A stretch of 64,000 nt of DNA from CAYXAA01 sp964462985 (GTDB taxonomy: Bacteria > Pseudomonadota > Alphaproteobacteria > Rhizobiales > Stappiaceae). The translations under genes and the position numbers were made by a program. Positions 24,937-35,212 of this stretch are shown here, piece after piece. The stretch spans positions 19,131 through 83,130 of the forward strand of contig CAYXAA010000018.1 in the NCBI GenBank assembly GCA_964462985.1. Reading direction: 5' to 3'. Position 1 is the stretch's first letter; each line of letters opens with the position of its first letter. The notes beneath the pieces were generated by a model. That model was not told where the DNA came from. It was given only the letters and a program-made list of their open reading frames with translations, and did no database searches.

Positions 24937-25998
24937 CTAGTCGGCCTGACCCGGTGAGGTGGGAACAAGGACGCCTGCGACCCCAGTCGGCGAGGCGAGG
25001 GACGTGGGGGCATTCATCCGCCGGTATTCCGCCGGCGTGAGGCCGAGTTCCGCTCTGAACGTGTTGATGAGATGCGACGCGTCGCAAAAGCCGGTGGTGT
25101 GGGCGATCTGCGTCACGGAGCGGGCGGTGGTTTCCAGCAGCCGGCGAGCGGCATCAAGTCGCAATCGGAGTTCTGCGCGCGACGGCGACAGCCCGAGGTC
25201 CGACCGGAACCTGCGCTCGAGTTGCCGCCGCCCAATGCCAAGGTCCTGCGCCAGCTTCTCGATCGTCTCCGGGTTCGCGATGGTCTGCTGCATCCGAAGC
25301 AGCGCCTTGCGCACCGTCGGATCGCGTGCGGTGAGGTCGCTCGGGAAACCGGGCTGGGGCTGGTCCCCGGCCATGGCCTCATCAATGATCATGATGCGCA
25401 GGCTCTTGGTGGCGGCGACCCGGCCAACGTGCTTCTCGACCAAATAGGCCGCCAGGTGAGCGGCACTGTGTCCGCCCGAGCATGTCAGCCGGTCGCGGTC
25501 GACGACGAAGATCTGATCGGAGACCGGACGGGCAGAGCCGAACCGTTCCACAAAGTCGTCGTGGTGGAACCAGCTCACGCAGCAGCGATAGCCGTCGAGC
25601 AGGCCGGCCTCGTGCAGCAGGAAGACGCCCGTGCACAAGCCGACGAGCGGGACGCCCGAGGCCGCCGCAGACCGGAGATAGGCGATGCTTTGCGGCGACA
25701 GCCCGCTCGCCTCTCGGATCAGGCCGCCGACCACCACCACGTAGTCATAGCTCCCCGCGTTGCGCAGTCGGGTGTCGGGCTGGACCTTGACCCCGCAGCT
25801 CGAGCGCACCGGGTTCATGTCGTCGGACAGCACGGTCCATTCGCAGAGGATCGGCCGCGACCGATCCGCTTCGTCTGCGGCAAGCCGCAGCACATCGACG
25901 AAATTGGCGAAGGCAGAAAGCGTGAAGCGGTCCGCCAGTAGGAAGGCGACGCGCAAGCGTTTCCCGCCCGGACGGTATTCTCGAGGAAGGGATGCCAT
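24937..25998 (-). CDS. GlxA family regulator (DJ-1/PfpI-like domain plus AraC helix-turn-helix)
   Basis: This protein of about 353 residues has an N-terminal class I amidotransferase-like domain (residues about 18-190, with VGLCTGVFLLHEAGLLDG) and a C-terminal AraC DNA-binding pair (LAQDLGIGRRQLERRFRSDLG, and VTQIAHTTGFCDASHLINTFRAELGLTPAEYR). It is divergent from soxB with a 96-bp gap. In pseudomonads the same architecture (GbdR, SouR, CdhR) activates glycine betaine and sarcosine genes, so control of soxBDAG-sdaA is likely. An in-frame ATG five codons upstream is an alternative start. Confidence 0.9.
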   Translation of the reverse strand: MASLPREYRPGGKRLRVAFLLADRFTLSAFANFVDVLRLAADEADRSRPILCEWTVLSDDMNPVRSSCGVKVQPDTRLRNAGSYDYVVVVGGLIREASGLSPQSIAYLRSAAASGVPLVGLCTGVFLLHEAGLLDGYRCCVSWFHHDDFVERFGSARPVSDQIFVVDRDRLTCSGGHSAAHLAAYLVEKHVGRVAATKSLRIMIIDEAMAGDQPQPGFPSDLTARDPTVRKALLRMQQTIANPETIEKLAQDLGIGRRQLERRFRSDLGLSPSRAELRLRLDAARRLLETTARSVTQIAHTTGFCDASHLINTFRAELGLTPAEYRRMNAPTSLASPTGVAGVLVPTSPGQAD

Positions 25999-26094
25999 GA
26001 CGTAATCATACAATGCGTCTGACGCGCCGTTCCAGTCCCGCCCGCCGCCGTCCGGCTAAAAGGCGAAAAGTCGAACCTGCCGGGACTGACTTCA

Positions 26095-27348
26095 ATGACG
26101 CATTTCTCTGCGCTGTCGCTGTTGAAGAACGCTCTCACGGGACACAGGCACTGGACGCCGCAATGGCCGGACAGCCAGCCGAAGACGGAATACGACGTGG
26201 TGATCGTCGGCGCCGGCGGGCACGGCCTTGGGGCAGCCTACTACCTCGCCAAGGAGCACGGCATCACCAATGTCGCGGTGATCGACAAGGGCTGGCTCGG
26301 CGGCGGCAACACCGGACGCAACACGACGATCATCCGCTCCAATTACCTTTATGACGAAAGTGCCAGGCTCTACGATCACGCCCTCGACCTGTGGGACGGT
26401 CTCAGCCAGGAACTCAACTACAACGTCATGTACTCCCAGCGCGGGGTAATGATGCTGGCGCACACCGTGCACGACGTGCAGAGCTTCCAGCGCCACATCC
26501 ATGCCAACCGCCTGAACGGCGTCGACAACCGCTGGCTGACGCCGGAGCAGGCGAAGGAATTCTGCCCGCCGCTCAATATCTCGCCCAAGGCACGTTTTCC
26601 GGTGATGGGGGCCGCGCTGCAGAAGCGGGCAGGCACCGCCCGCCATGACGCGGTCGCCTGGGGGTATGCGCGCGCGGCTGCCATGCGCGGAGTCGACATC
26701 ATCCAGAACTGTCCGGTCACCGCGATCCGCCGCGGCCCCGACGGGCACGTCACCGGTGTCGAGACCGCAAAAGGCTTCATCAAGGCGAAGAAGGTGGCGG
26801 TGTCGGCAGCAGGCAACACCTCCGTCGTCATGGACAGCGCCGGCGTTCGCCTGCCGCTCGAAAGCTTTCCGCTCCAGGCGCTGGTGTCGGAGCCGGTCAA
26901 GCCGATCTTCCCCTGCGTGGTAATGTCAAACACCGTGCACGCCTACATCAGCCAGTCCGACAAGGGCGAGTTGGTGATCGGCTCGGGCACCGACCAGTAC
27001 ACCAGCTATTCGCAGCGTGGCGGCCTGCCGCTGATCGAGCATACGGTTGCGGCGATCTGCGAGATCTTCCCGATCTTCAACCGCATGCGGATGCTGCGCA
27101 AATGGGGCGGCATCGTCGACGTGACGCCGGACCGCTCGGCGATCCTCGGCAAGACGCCGGTGCCGGGGCTCTACGTCAATTGCGGCTGGGGAACGGGTGG
27201 GTTCAAGGCGACGCCGGGAGCCGCCCACACTCTGGCCTGGACCGTTGCCAAGGACGAGCCGCATCCGGCGAACGCCCCCTTCACCCTCGAGCGGTTCACC
27301 ACAGGCCGGCTGATCGACGAAGCCGCCGCGGCTGCCGTTGCACACTGA
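26095..27348 (+). CDS. soxB: Sarcosine oxidase beta subunit
   Basis: This 417-residue FAD/FMN subunit of heterotetrameric sarcosine oxidase demethylates sarcosine to glycine, giving formaldehyde or 5,10-methylene-tetrahydrofolate and hydrogen peroxide. It has the dinucleotide-binding motif VVIVGAGGHGLGAAYYLA from residue 36 and the C-terminal CGWGTGGFKATPGA segment typical of SoxB. Gene order B-D-A-G is the standard operon. The ribosome binding site is weak. Confidence 0.96.
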   Translation: MTHFSALSLLKNALTGHRHWTPQWPDSQPKTEYDVVIVGAGGHGLGAAYYLAKEHGITNVAVIDKGWLGGGNTGRNTTIIRSNYLYDESARLYDHALDLWDGLSQELNYNVMYSQRGVMMLAHTVHDVQSFQRHIHANRLNGVDNRWLTPEQAKEFCPPLNISPKARFPVMGAALQKRAGTARHDAVAWGYARAAAMRGVDIIQNCPVTAIRRGPDGHVTGVETAKGFIKAKKVAVSAAGNTSVVMDSAGVRLPLESFPLQALVSEPVKPIFPCVVMSNTVHAYISQSDKGELVIGSGTDQYTSYSQRGGLPLIEHTVAAICEIFPIFNRMRMLRKWGGIVDVTPDRSAILGKTPVPGLYVNCGWGTGGFKATPGAAHTLAWTVAKDEPHPANAPFTLERFTTGRLIDEAAAAAVAH

Positions 27349-27360
27349 GGACCACGGGCC

Positions 27361-27663
27361 ATGCTCCTGATCCATTGTCCCTATTGCGAAGAGACCCTGC
27401 CGGAGCTTGAGTTCGCCTATGCCGGAGAGGCGCATATCGCCCGGCCAGCCGATCCCTCGGCATTGAGCGACGAAGAGTGGGGGCAGTACCTGTTCATCCG
27501 CTCGAACGTCCGCGGGCCGCACTACGAGCGCTGGCGGCATGTCCACGGTTGCGGGCGCTTCTTCAACGCCGTGCGTGACACGGTCAGTGACCGGTTCCTC
27601 ACCACCTACGAGGCGGGGGCGCCGCGCCCCGATCTCAGCGCGCTGAAGGAGACGGCCGAATGA
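27361..27663 (+). CDS. soxD: Sarcosine oxidase delta subunit
   Basis: This 100-residue protein begins with the zinc-ligand pattern IHCPYCEETLPELEF and later carries HVHGCGRFFNAVRDT, both characteristic of SoxD. It has a structural, zinc-binding role in the tetramer. A GAGGA site precedes it, and its stop overlaps the soxA start by four bases. Confidence 0.96.
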   Translation: MLLIHCPYCEETLPELEFAYAGEAHIARPADPSALSDEEWGQYLFIRSNVRGPHYERWRHVHGCGRFFNAVRDTVSDRFLTTYEAGAPRPDLSALKETAE

Positions 27664-30656
27664 GCGCTTTCCGCGTTCCCGGGCGCGGCCGGGTCGACCA
27701 CGGCCGGCCGGTGACCTTCACCTTCGACGGTGTGCACATCCAGGGGCTGGCCGGCGACACGGTCGCCTCGGCGCTGCTTGCGAGCGGCGTGCATCTGATG
27801 GGCCGCTCATTCAAGTATCACCGGCCGCGCGGCCCCCTGACCGCCGGATCGGAGGAGCCGAACGCACTGATCGGCACCCGGCGCGGACCGGGCCGGTTCG
27901 AACCCAACACCCGGGCCACCGTGCAGGAGATCTGGAACGGGTTGGAAGCGACCAGCCAGAACAGATACCCGAGCCTGAGATTCGACATCGGCGCCGTGAA
28001 CGACTGCGCCCACATGCTGTTTTCGGCCGGGTTCTACTACAAGACCTTCATGTGGCCGAAGAGCTTCTGGGACAAGGTCTACGAGCCCTTCATCCGCGCC
28101 GCCGCCGGGCTCGGCGTGTCGCCGACGGAGGAAGACCCGGATACGTATGCCTCGCGCTACCTGCACACCGATGTGCTGGTCGTTGGGGGCGGCCCGGCCG
28201 GGCTTGCGGCGGCATTGAGCGCCGCGCGGTCCGGTCTCAGGGTGACGCTGGTCGACGAGAACGCGGAGGCTGGCGGCGCACTGTTGAGCGAACCGCAGGC
28301 CGTAATCGACGGCACCCCGGCCTGGGACTGGCTCGCCGCGACCCTGGCGGAACTGGAGTCCCTCGGCGTTCGCGTCATGACCCGGACCACGGCGATCGGC
28401 TACTACCACCAGAACATGGTCGGGCTGTGCCAGAAGCTGACGGATCATCTACAGACGCCGCCCCGGGATCTGCCGCGTGAACGGTTGTGGCGGGTGCGGG
28501 CCGGGCAGGTGGTCCTGGCGCAAGGCGCCCTGGAGAAGCCGCTGGTGTTTGACGGCAACGACCGGCCGGGCGTCATGTTGGCCGGGGCGGCGCAGACCTA
28601 CCTCAACCGCTTCGGTGTCAGGATCGGCGACCGTACCGCCGTCGCCACGAGCCACGACAGCGCCTGGTACGCCGCCTTCGACCTCGCCGATGCCGGAACG
28701 AGCATCGAGGCCATCATCGACACCCGGGCCGAGCCGCCGGCGCACCTCCAGGCGGCGGCCAGGGCGCGCGGGATCACGGTGCTGACCGGCCATACCGTCA
28801 CCGGCACGGCAGGCCGCCTGCGCATCACCTCGGTGCGCGTCAATCCGATGCAGGGCGGCAGGGTCGGCCCAGCGCGCACGCTCGCCTGTGACAGCCTTCT
28901 GGTTTCCGGCGGCTGGACGCCGTCGCTGCACCTGTTCTCGCACACCAGGGGGACGCTGGCCTGGGATGACGCCCGGCAGACGTTCCTGCCCGACCGCAAG
29001 ACCGAAGCCTGCCAGATCGCGGGCGCGGGCCGTGGTCTGTGGGGCCTCGAGGCGGCGCTGAACGACGGCGCCGAAATGGCGGCCGAAGCGGCCCGCGCGC
29101 TCGGCAAGGATGCTGCATCGTCCGCACGCTACACCGTTGCCCAGGACCGGCCGGGCACCGGCGTCAGCCATAACGAACTACCGACGGACCGCAATCCCGA
29201 CAGGGCGCGCGCCTTCGTCGATTATCAGAACGACGTGACCGCCAAGGATCTGCGCCTTGCCGTGCGCGAGGGCATGCGCTCGATCGAGCACGTCAAGCGC
29301 TACACCACCAACGGCATGGCGACCGACCAGGGCAAGATGTCCAACATCAACGGGCTCAACATCGCCGCCGACGCCCTCGGCAAGCGGCAGCCCGAGGTGG
29401 GACTGACAACCTTCCGCCCGCCCTACACGCCGACCACCTTCGGCGCGCTTGCCGGATATCACCGGGGTGGCCACTTCGAGGTTACTCGCAAGACGCCGAT
29501 CGACAGTTGGGCCGAGGAGAACGGGGCCGTGTTCGAGCCGGTCAGCCTGTGGCGCCGTGCCTGGTATTTTCCGCGGCCCGGCGAGGACAGGGATGCGGCG
29601 GTCGCCCGTGAATGCCGCGCGACGCGGGCGAGCGTCGGCATCTTCGACGCCTCGACCCTGGGCAAGATCGAGGTCGTCGGGCCGGACGCCGTGACCTTCA
29701 TGGAGCGGATGTATACCAATCCCTGGGCAAAACTCGGCGTTGGCCGGTGCCGCTACGGGCTGCTTCTCGGCGACGACGGCTACATCCGCGACGACGGCGT
29801 CATCGGCCGGCTGTCGAAGGACCGGTTCCATGTGACCACCACAACCGGCGGCGCGGCACGCGTCCTCAACATGATGGAGGACTTTCTCCAGACCGAATGG
29901 CCGGAGCTCGACGTCTGGCTGACCTCGACCACCGAGCAATGGGCCACCATTGCCCTCAACGGCCCCAATGCGCGCAAGCTGCTGGAGCCGCTGGTCGAAG
30001 GGCTCGACATCTCGAGCGAAGCCTTCCCGCACATGTCCGTTGCGGAGTGCACCGTGGCGGGCTTCTCCGCGCGGCTGTTCCGGGTGAGCTTCACCGGAGA
30101 GCTCGGCTTCGAGGTGAACGTGCCGGCGCGGTACGGCCGCGCCCTGTGGGAGACGCTGTGGGAAGCCGGCCAGCAGTACGACATCTGCGCCTACGGCACC
30201 GAGACGATGCACGTGCTCAGGGCCGAGAAGGGCTTCATCATCGTCGGCCAGGAAACCGACGGAACGGTCACGCCCCATGACGCGGGCCTGTCCTGGGCGA
30301 TCGGCAAGAGCAAGCCGGATTTCGTCGGCAAGCGTGGCCTGCAGCGCGCCGACCTGGTGGCGAAGGGGCGCAAGCAGCTCGTCGGCCTCCTGACCGAGGA
30401 TGGCAAGACCCGGCTGGAAGAGGGGGCGCAGATCGTGCTCGACCCCAATCAGCCGCTTCCGATGAAGATGGTGGGCCACGTGACCTCGTCCTACCATAGC
30501 GTCGCGGCCGGCCGGCCGATCGCCCTGGCGCTGGTCGAAGGCGGGCATGAGCGGATGGGCGAGACTGTCTATCTGCCGATGCCCGACCGCGTGGTTGCGG
30601 CCAAGATCACCGGGACCGTGTTCTACGATCCGGGCGGCGAACGGCTGAAGCTCTGA
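27660..30656 (+). CDS. soxA: Sarcosine oxidase alpha subunit
   Basis: This 998-residue subunit has the usual SoxA length. It holds an N-terminal 2Fe-2S-ferredoxin-like fold without a cluster (GLAGDTVASALLASGVHLMGRSFKYHRPRGP), an NAD-binding domain (VLVVGGGPAGLAAALSAARSG near residue 175) and a C-terminal half homologous to the glycine cleavage T protein that binds tetrahydrofolate. It joins SoxB, SoxD and SoxG in the cytoplasm. Coupled to soxD by an ATGA overlap. Confidence 0.96.
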   Translation: MSAFRVPGRGRVDHGRPVTFTFDGVHIQGLAGDTVASALLASGVHLMGRSFKYHRPRGPLTAGSEEPNALIGTRRGPGRFEPNTRATVQEIWNGLEATSQNRYPSLRFDIGAVNDCAHMLFSAGFYYKTFMWPKSFWDKVYEPFIRAAAGLGVSPTEEDPDTYASRYLHTDVLVVGGGPAGLAAALSAARSGLRVTLVDENAEAGGALLSEPQAVIDGTPAWDWLAATLAELESLGVRVMTRTTAIGYYHQNMVGLCQKLTDHLQTPPRDLPRERLWRVRAGQVVLAQGALEKPLVFDGNDRPGVMLAGAAQTYLNRFGVRIGDRTAVATSHDSAWYAAFDLADAGTSIEAIIDTRAEPPAHLQAAARARGITVLTGHTVTGTAGRLRITSVRVNPMQGGRVGPARTLACDSLLVSGGWTPSLHLFSHTRGTLAWDDARQTFLPDRKTEACQIAGAGRGLWGLEAALNDGAEMAAEAARALGKDAASSARYTVAQDRPGTGVSHNELPTDRNPDRARAFVDYQNDVTAKDLRLAVREGMRSIEHVKRYTTNGMATDQGKMSNINGLNIAADALGKRQPEVGLTTFRPPYTPTTFGALAGYHRGGHFEVTRKTPIDSWAEENGAVFEPVSLWRRAWYFPRPGEDRDAAVARECRATRASVGIFDASTLGKIEVVGPDAVTFMERMYTNPWAKLGVGRCRYGLLLGDDGYIRDDGVIGRLSKDRFHVTTTTGGAARVLNMMEDFLQTEWPELDVWLTSTTEQWATIALNGPNARKLLEPLVEGLDISSEAFPHMSVAECTVAGFSARLFRVSFTGELGFEVNVPARYGRALWETLWEAGQQYDICAYGTETMHVLRAEKGFIIVGQETDGTVTPHDAGLSWAIGKSKPDFVGKRGLQRADLVAKGRKQLVGLLTEDGKTRLEEGAQIVLDPNQPLPMKMVGHVTSSYHSVAAGRPIALALVEGGHERMGETVYLPMPDRVVAAKITGTVFYDPGGERLKL

Positions 30657-30672
30657 AAGCGGAGAGATTGCG

Positions 30673-31251
30673 ATGACGGCTCTAGGCCCTCTGTTCACGC
30701 CCGGTCCCCTCGCCGCGAGCGCCGCCGCCACGGTCACGCTTCTGGCGCCCGTTGGGCGGTTTTCGCTCCGGGCGCGGGAGGCGGCGCTTCCGGCCCTTTC
30801 CCGGGCGGTGGGTGCCGACTTGCCGCGCCGGATCGGACAGCGCACAAGCGCCGGCACGACCGAGGTTCTCTGTCTCGGCCCCGACGAATGGCTCGTTCTG
30901 GTGGCCGAGGCCGACGCGCCCGGACTGGTGGAGAGCTGCGCAAGGATGTATGCCGAGGCGCCGCACAGCCTGACGGACATCTCGGACCGCGAAATCTCTG
31001 TGCGCATCGAAGGCCCGAAGGCGGCGGAACTGCTGACGCTCGGCTGCCCGCGCGACATCGACCGGGTCGGGGAGAGCGAAGGCCGCCGCACCCTGATGGA
31101 CGGAGCGACGGTCGTGTTGTGGCGCGACGGCGCGCAGGTCTTTCGACTCGACATCTGGCGCTCCTTCGCGCCACATGTGATCGCGCTGCTTGAGACCGGC
31201 TGTGCCGAACTGGCAGCAGAGGAGGCTACCCTGACGCAACGTCGTTCCTGA
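30673..31251 (+). CDS. soxG: Sarcosine oxidase gamma subunit
   Basis: This 192-residue protein is the small gamma subunit, with a fold like the T-protein N-terminal domain. The segments VLCLGPDEWLVL and SLTDISDREISVRIEGPKAAELLTLGCPRDI are typical of SoxG. A GGAGAG site lies before the ATG, 16 bases after soxA. It completes the four-subunit enzyme. Confidence 0.93.
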   Translation: MTALGPLFTPGPLAASAAATVTLLAPVGRFSLRAREAALPALSRAVGADLPRRIGQRTSAGTTEVLCLGPDEWLVLVAEADAPGLVESCARMYAEAPHSLTDISDREISVRIEGPKAAELLTLGCPRDIDRVGESEGRRTLMDGATVVLWRDGAQVFRLDIWRSFAPHVIALLETGCAELAAEEATLTQRRS

Positions 31252-31256
31252 AGCCC

Positions 31257-32666
31257 ATGTTCCTGTCCGTCTTCGACATTTTCAAGATCGGCATCGGACC
31301 GTCATCCTCGCACACGATGGGACCGATGACGGCGGCTGCGCGCTTCCTCGACGATCTGCGCGGCGGGGCGGACAAGTTTCCGGGCGCCGGTCGGCTCGCC
31401 CGGGTGACGGCAACCCTCCACGGCTCGCTGGCGTTCACCGGCAAGGGCCATGCCACCGATCGCGCCGTGATCCTTGGCCTATGCGGGTTGTTGCCCGATA
31501 CGCTCGATCCCGATCGGGCGGACCAGCTGGAGACCGAGGTGCGCCGCACCGGCCAGATCGCGCCCGAGGGGCTCGGCTCCCTGGCGTTCAACCCCGACAC
31601 GGACCTGATCTTCGACTATGGTCCGCCGCTCGAGGGCCATGCCAATGGGCTGGTGCTGCGGGCGTTCGACACCGTCGGGCATCTCTATCACGCCGAGACC
31701 TATTACTCGGTCGGCGGCGGCTTCGTACTGACCGAGGCCGAACTGCGCCGCAAAAATGATGACGCGGCGGTGCCTCGCAGACGCGAACAGGCGCAGGCGG
31801 TGCCCTATCCGTTCGAAACGGCAAAGGAAATGCTGGCGATGGGCGCGGCCTCCGGCAAGTCGATTGCCGAGATGAAGCGCGCCAACGAGATGGTTGTGCA
31901 CGGCGGGGAGCTCGACGCGAGGATCGACCGGATCTGGCAGGCGATGAACGACTGCATCGAACGTGGCCTCGCGCAGGACGGCATCCTGCCCGGCGGCCTC
32001 AAGGTCCGCCGCCGGGCCAAGACGATTCACGAGAAGCTGCTGGCGGAGCGCGGCCACAACCGGGCGCAGCCGCATCAGGCCAATGACTGGCTCAGCGTCT
32101 ATGCGATGGCTGTGAACGAAGAGAACGCCGCCGGCGGCCGCGTCGTGACCTCGCCGACGAACGGTGCAGCCGGCGTAGTTCCGGCGGTGCTGCGCTACTA
32201 CCGGGATCATTGCATCGGAGCGCGCAAGGACGGCATCGCCGAGTTCTTGCTGGTGGCCGCCGCGATCGGCGGCCTGATCAAGCACAACGCCTCGATTTCG
32301 GGCGCGGAGGTCGGCTGCCAGGGTGAGGTGGGCTCGGCCGCGGCAATGGCCGCCGCCGGGCTGTGCGCGGCGCTGGGCGGCAGCAACGAGCAGATCGAGA
32401 ACGCCGCCGAGATCGCGCTGGAGCATCACCTGGGAATGACCTGTGATCCGGCGGCTGGCCTGGTCCAGGTTCCCTGCATCGAGCGCAACGCCCTTGGCGC
32501 GATCAAGGCCGTGTCGGCAGCGAGCTTGGCGCTGCGCGGCGACGGCGAGCATTTCATGCCGCTCGACAATTGCGTGCGGGTGATGCTCGAGACCGGTCGC
32601 GACATGAGCTCGAAGTACAAGGAAACCTCGACCGGCGGCATCGCGGTCAACCTGCCCGAGTGCTGA
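31257..32666 (+). CDS. sdaA: L-serine ammonia-lyase, iron-sulfur-dependent, single chain
   Basis: This 469-residue enzyme deaminates L-serine to pyruvate and ammonia using an oxygen-sensitive [4Fe-4S] cluster. It begins MFLSVFDIFKIGIGPSSSHT, the family signature, and cluster-region cysteines occur in GAEVGCQGEVGS, MTCDPAAG and VPCIERN. It starts six bases after soxG, so it belongs to the sox operon: glycine plus the C1 unit from sarcosine can form serine through glycine hydroxymethyltransferase, encoded elsewhere, and SdaA then feeds pyruvate. Confidence 0.95.
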   Translation: MFLSVFDIFKIGIGPSSSHTMGPMTAAARFLDDLRGGADKFPGAGRLARVTATLHGSLAFTGKGHATDRAVILGLCGLLPDTLDPDRADQLETEVRRTGQIAPEGLGSLAFNPDTDLIFDYGPPLEGHANGLVLRAFDTVGHLYHAETYYSVGGGFVLTEAELRRKNDDAAVPRRREQAQAVPYPFETAKEMLAMGAASGKSIAEMKRANEMVVHGGELDARIDRIWQAMNDCIERGLAQDGILPGGLKVRRRAKTIHEKLLAERGHNRAQPHQANDWLSVYAMAVNEENAAGGRVVTSPTNGAAGVVPAVLRYYRDHCIGARKDGIAEFLLVAAAIGGLIKHNASISGAEVGCQGEVGSAAAMAAAGLCAALGGSNEQIENAAEIALEHHLGMTCDPAAGLVQVPCIERNALGAIKAVSAASLALRGDGEHFMPLDNCVRVMLETGRDMSSKYKETSTGGIAVNLPEC

Positions 32667-32711
32667 TCGCGGACCGGCGCTGCCGCCCTGCATATGTGCC
32701 TGCGACTGCAT

Positions 32712-33995
<1,284 letters not shown>

Positions 33996-34412
33996 GATGG
34001 GCCTCCTTCTCCATAGGCCGAATGCAAGACCGACATGACTGTTCCCGGCGAGCGGATCGTGCCTTTCACGGACCGTCTCCGGGGCTGCAGCGGCGCATCA
34101 TGATCTACACCTTGCCGCGGCTTCGGGCGAATGTTGGCTGAAAGCTGGCGACCCTTGGCCAAGGGTGCCGTCACAGGGGCGCAAAGTGGCCGGTTCAGCC
34201 GCATAGTATCGGCCGGCCGCCGCGGGCGGCGCCGCGCCCTGCGACGGCTGCCGCAAATGCTGCCTTGGCTTTGGGAAATGCAGGCTGCGCTCTTCCGGCC
34301 ATCGCGGACGCGCCGACTGCTGCCCGACCGAATCGAACTGACGCCGCCGCGTGGCGCGGTGGAGCTCAATTCCCTGAATGCTCTTGGAGACTTCTGGCTC
34401 TTAAGGCAGGAA
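33996..34412. other. Intergenic region of 417 bp without a supported gene
   Basis: This stretch lies between the PLP enzyme start and the tRNA-Asn 3' end. Open frames here have no ribosome binding site and no recognisable protein. I looked for a SAM-II or other methionine-type riboswitch ahead of the PLP gene and saw no convincing match. It probably holds the promoter of that gene. Confidence 0.5.
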
Positions 34413-34487
34413 TGGCTCCCCGGGCCGGATTCGAACCAGCGACCAACCGGTTAACAGCCGGTTGCTCTACCGCTGAGCTACCGGGGA
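34413..34487 (-). tRNA. tRNA-Asn (GTT)
   Basis: On the minus strand the sequence folds as a cloverleaf. The acceptor TCCCCGG pairs with CCGGGGA, the D arm is GCTC AGCGGTA GAGC, the anticodon loop CTGTTAA gives anticodon GTT, the T arm contains GGTTCGAATCC, and a CCA end is encoded (34413-34415). Total length is 75 bases including CCA. Confidence 0.96.
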
Positions 34488-34526
34488 TTATTCCCATTCG
34501 CAGCGTGTCGCCGCGTCGTGGCGCAG

Positions 34527-34556
34527 CGTATAACAAACGCACGACGCGTTTGCCAA
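34527..34556 (-). promoter_or_regulatory. Candidate tRNA-Asn promoter
   Basis: On the minus strand, TTGGCA (34551-34556) and TATACG (34527-34532) are spaced by 18 bases, about 40 bases ahead of the tRNA 5' end. The elements are moderate matches to a housekeeping promoter and the position is suitable. Confidence 0.4.
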
Positions 34557-34704
34557 GCGTTTTCGACGGGACTTGTCCACAGCCGGGACGGTGTGACGTG
34601 ACAGGACGGCGTGCTTTCCGACTGTCGCCGCCCTGGCTGCCTCAGGGGTTGGACGGTTCACGGGCGGTTGGGCGCCCGTTTCGGCGGGCCGCAGCCGCGT
34701 TTCA

Positions 34705-34945
34705 ACGCTTGTTGCCGGTCGCCCTCCGGGTTACAACAAGGAACTTCGGTTCCCCGCGTCGGGCCAAGCCCGATGGGGATGAAACGGGAATGCGGTCAGG
34801 AAGGACCCACACCGGGATTCCAAATCCGCAGCTGCCCCCGCAACTGTAGGCGGAGAGCGTTCCTGCCAAGGCCACTGGTCCGAAAGGGCCGGGAAGGCGC
34901 AGGAAAGGCCAAGACCCGCGAGCCAGGAGACCGGCCGGAGCGTTG
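34705..34945 (+). promoter_or_regulatory. Cobalamin riboswitch
   Basis: The leader of cbtB contains the hallmarks of an adenosylcobalamin riboswitch in order: GGTTCC at about 34749, GATGAAACGGGAA, the nearly invariant core GCTGCCCCCGCAACTGT (34831-34847), the B12-box region GCCACTGG at about 34871 with GGGAAGGCG, and the closing GCGAGCCAGGAGACC (34918-34932). Outer boundaries are approximate. It should lower expression of cbtBA and probably the downstream cob genes when cobalamin is plentiful. Confidence 0.95.
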
Positions 34946-34987
34946 CGACCCAAACCGTCGTCGGGTGGACGACAAATGGAGACTGTC

Positions 34988-35170
34988 ATGACCGGACTTT
35001 CCGCATCAAAGGCGCAAGGCGCAGGCGCCAAGGCGGCTGCCGCGCCGATTCTTCTGCTTTCGGCCTTCATTGGCGCCTTCGTCGTCTTCGGCGTCGGTTT
35101 TGCCCATCCTGAGGCGCTGCACAACGCTGCTCACGACAGCCGGCACGCGCTCGGCTTCCCTTGCCACTGA
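34988..35170 (+). CDS. cbtB: Cobalt transporter small subunit CbtB
   Basis: This is a 60-residue single-span membrane protein. After one transmembrane helix (PILLLSAFIGAFVVFGVGF) comes the invariant histidine-rich tail AHPEALHNAAHDSRHALGFPCH typical of CbtB. I chose the ATG at 34988 because GGAGA lies five bases before it; an ATG at 34976 is possible. It follows the cobalamin riboswitch and precedes cbtA, the usual pair proposed to import cobalt. Confidence 0.93.
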   Translation: MTGLSASKAQGAGAKAAAAPILLLSAFIGAFVVFGVGFAHPEALHNAAHDSRHALGFPCH

Positions 35171-35212
35171 CTGTGTAGGGCGGGCCGTCACAGGGCGGCC
35201 GTCGCTGTTGCC

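Noticed and set aside
29178..31154. Open frame of about 658 codons on the minus strand
   Set aside because: It lies antisense across soxA and soxG, whose subunit motifs are clear; no domain is recognisable.
33996..34130. Possible SAM-type riboswitch ahead of the PLP sulfur-amino-acid enzyme
   Set aside because: I saw no convincing SAM-II conserved pseudoknot elements in the minus-strand leader; only imperfect stems occur.
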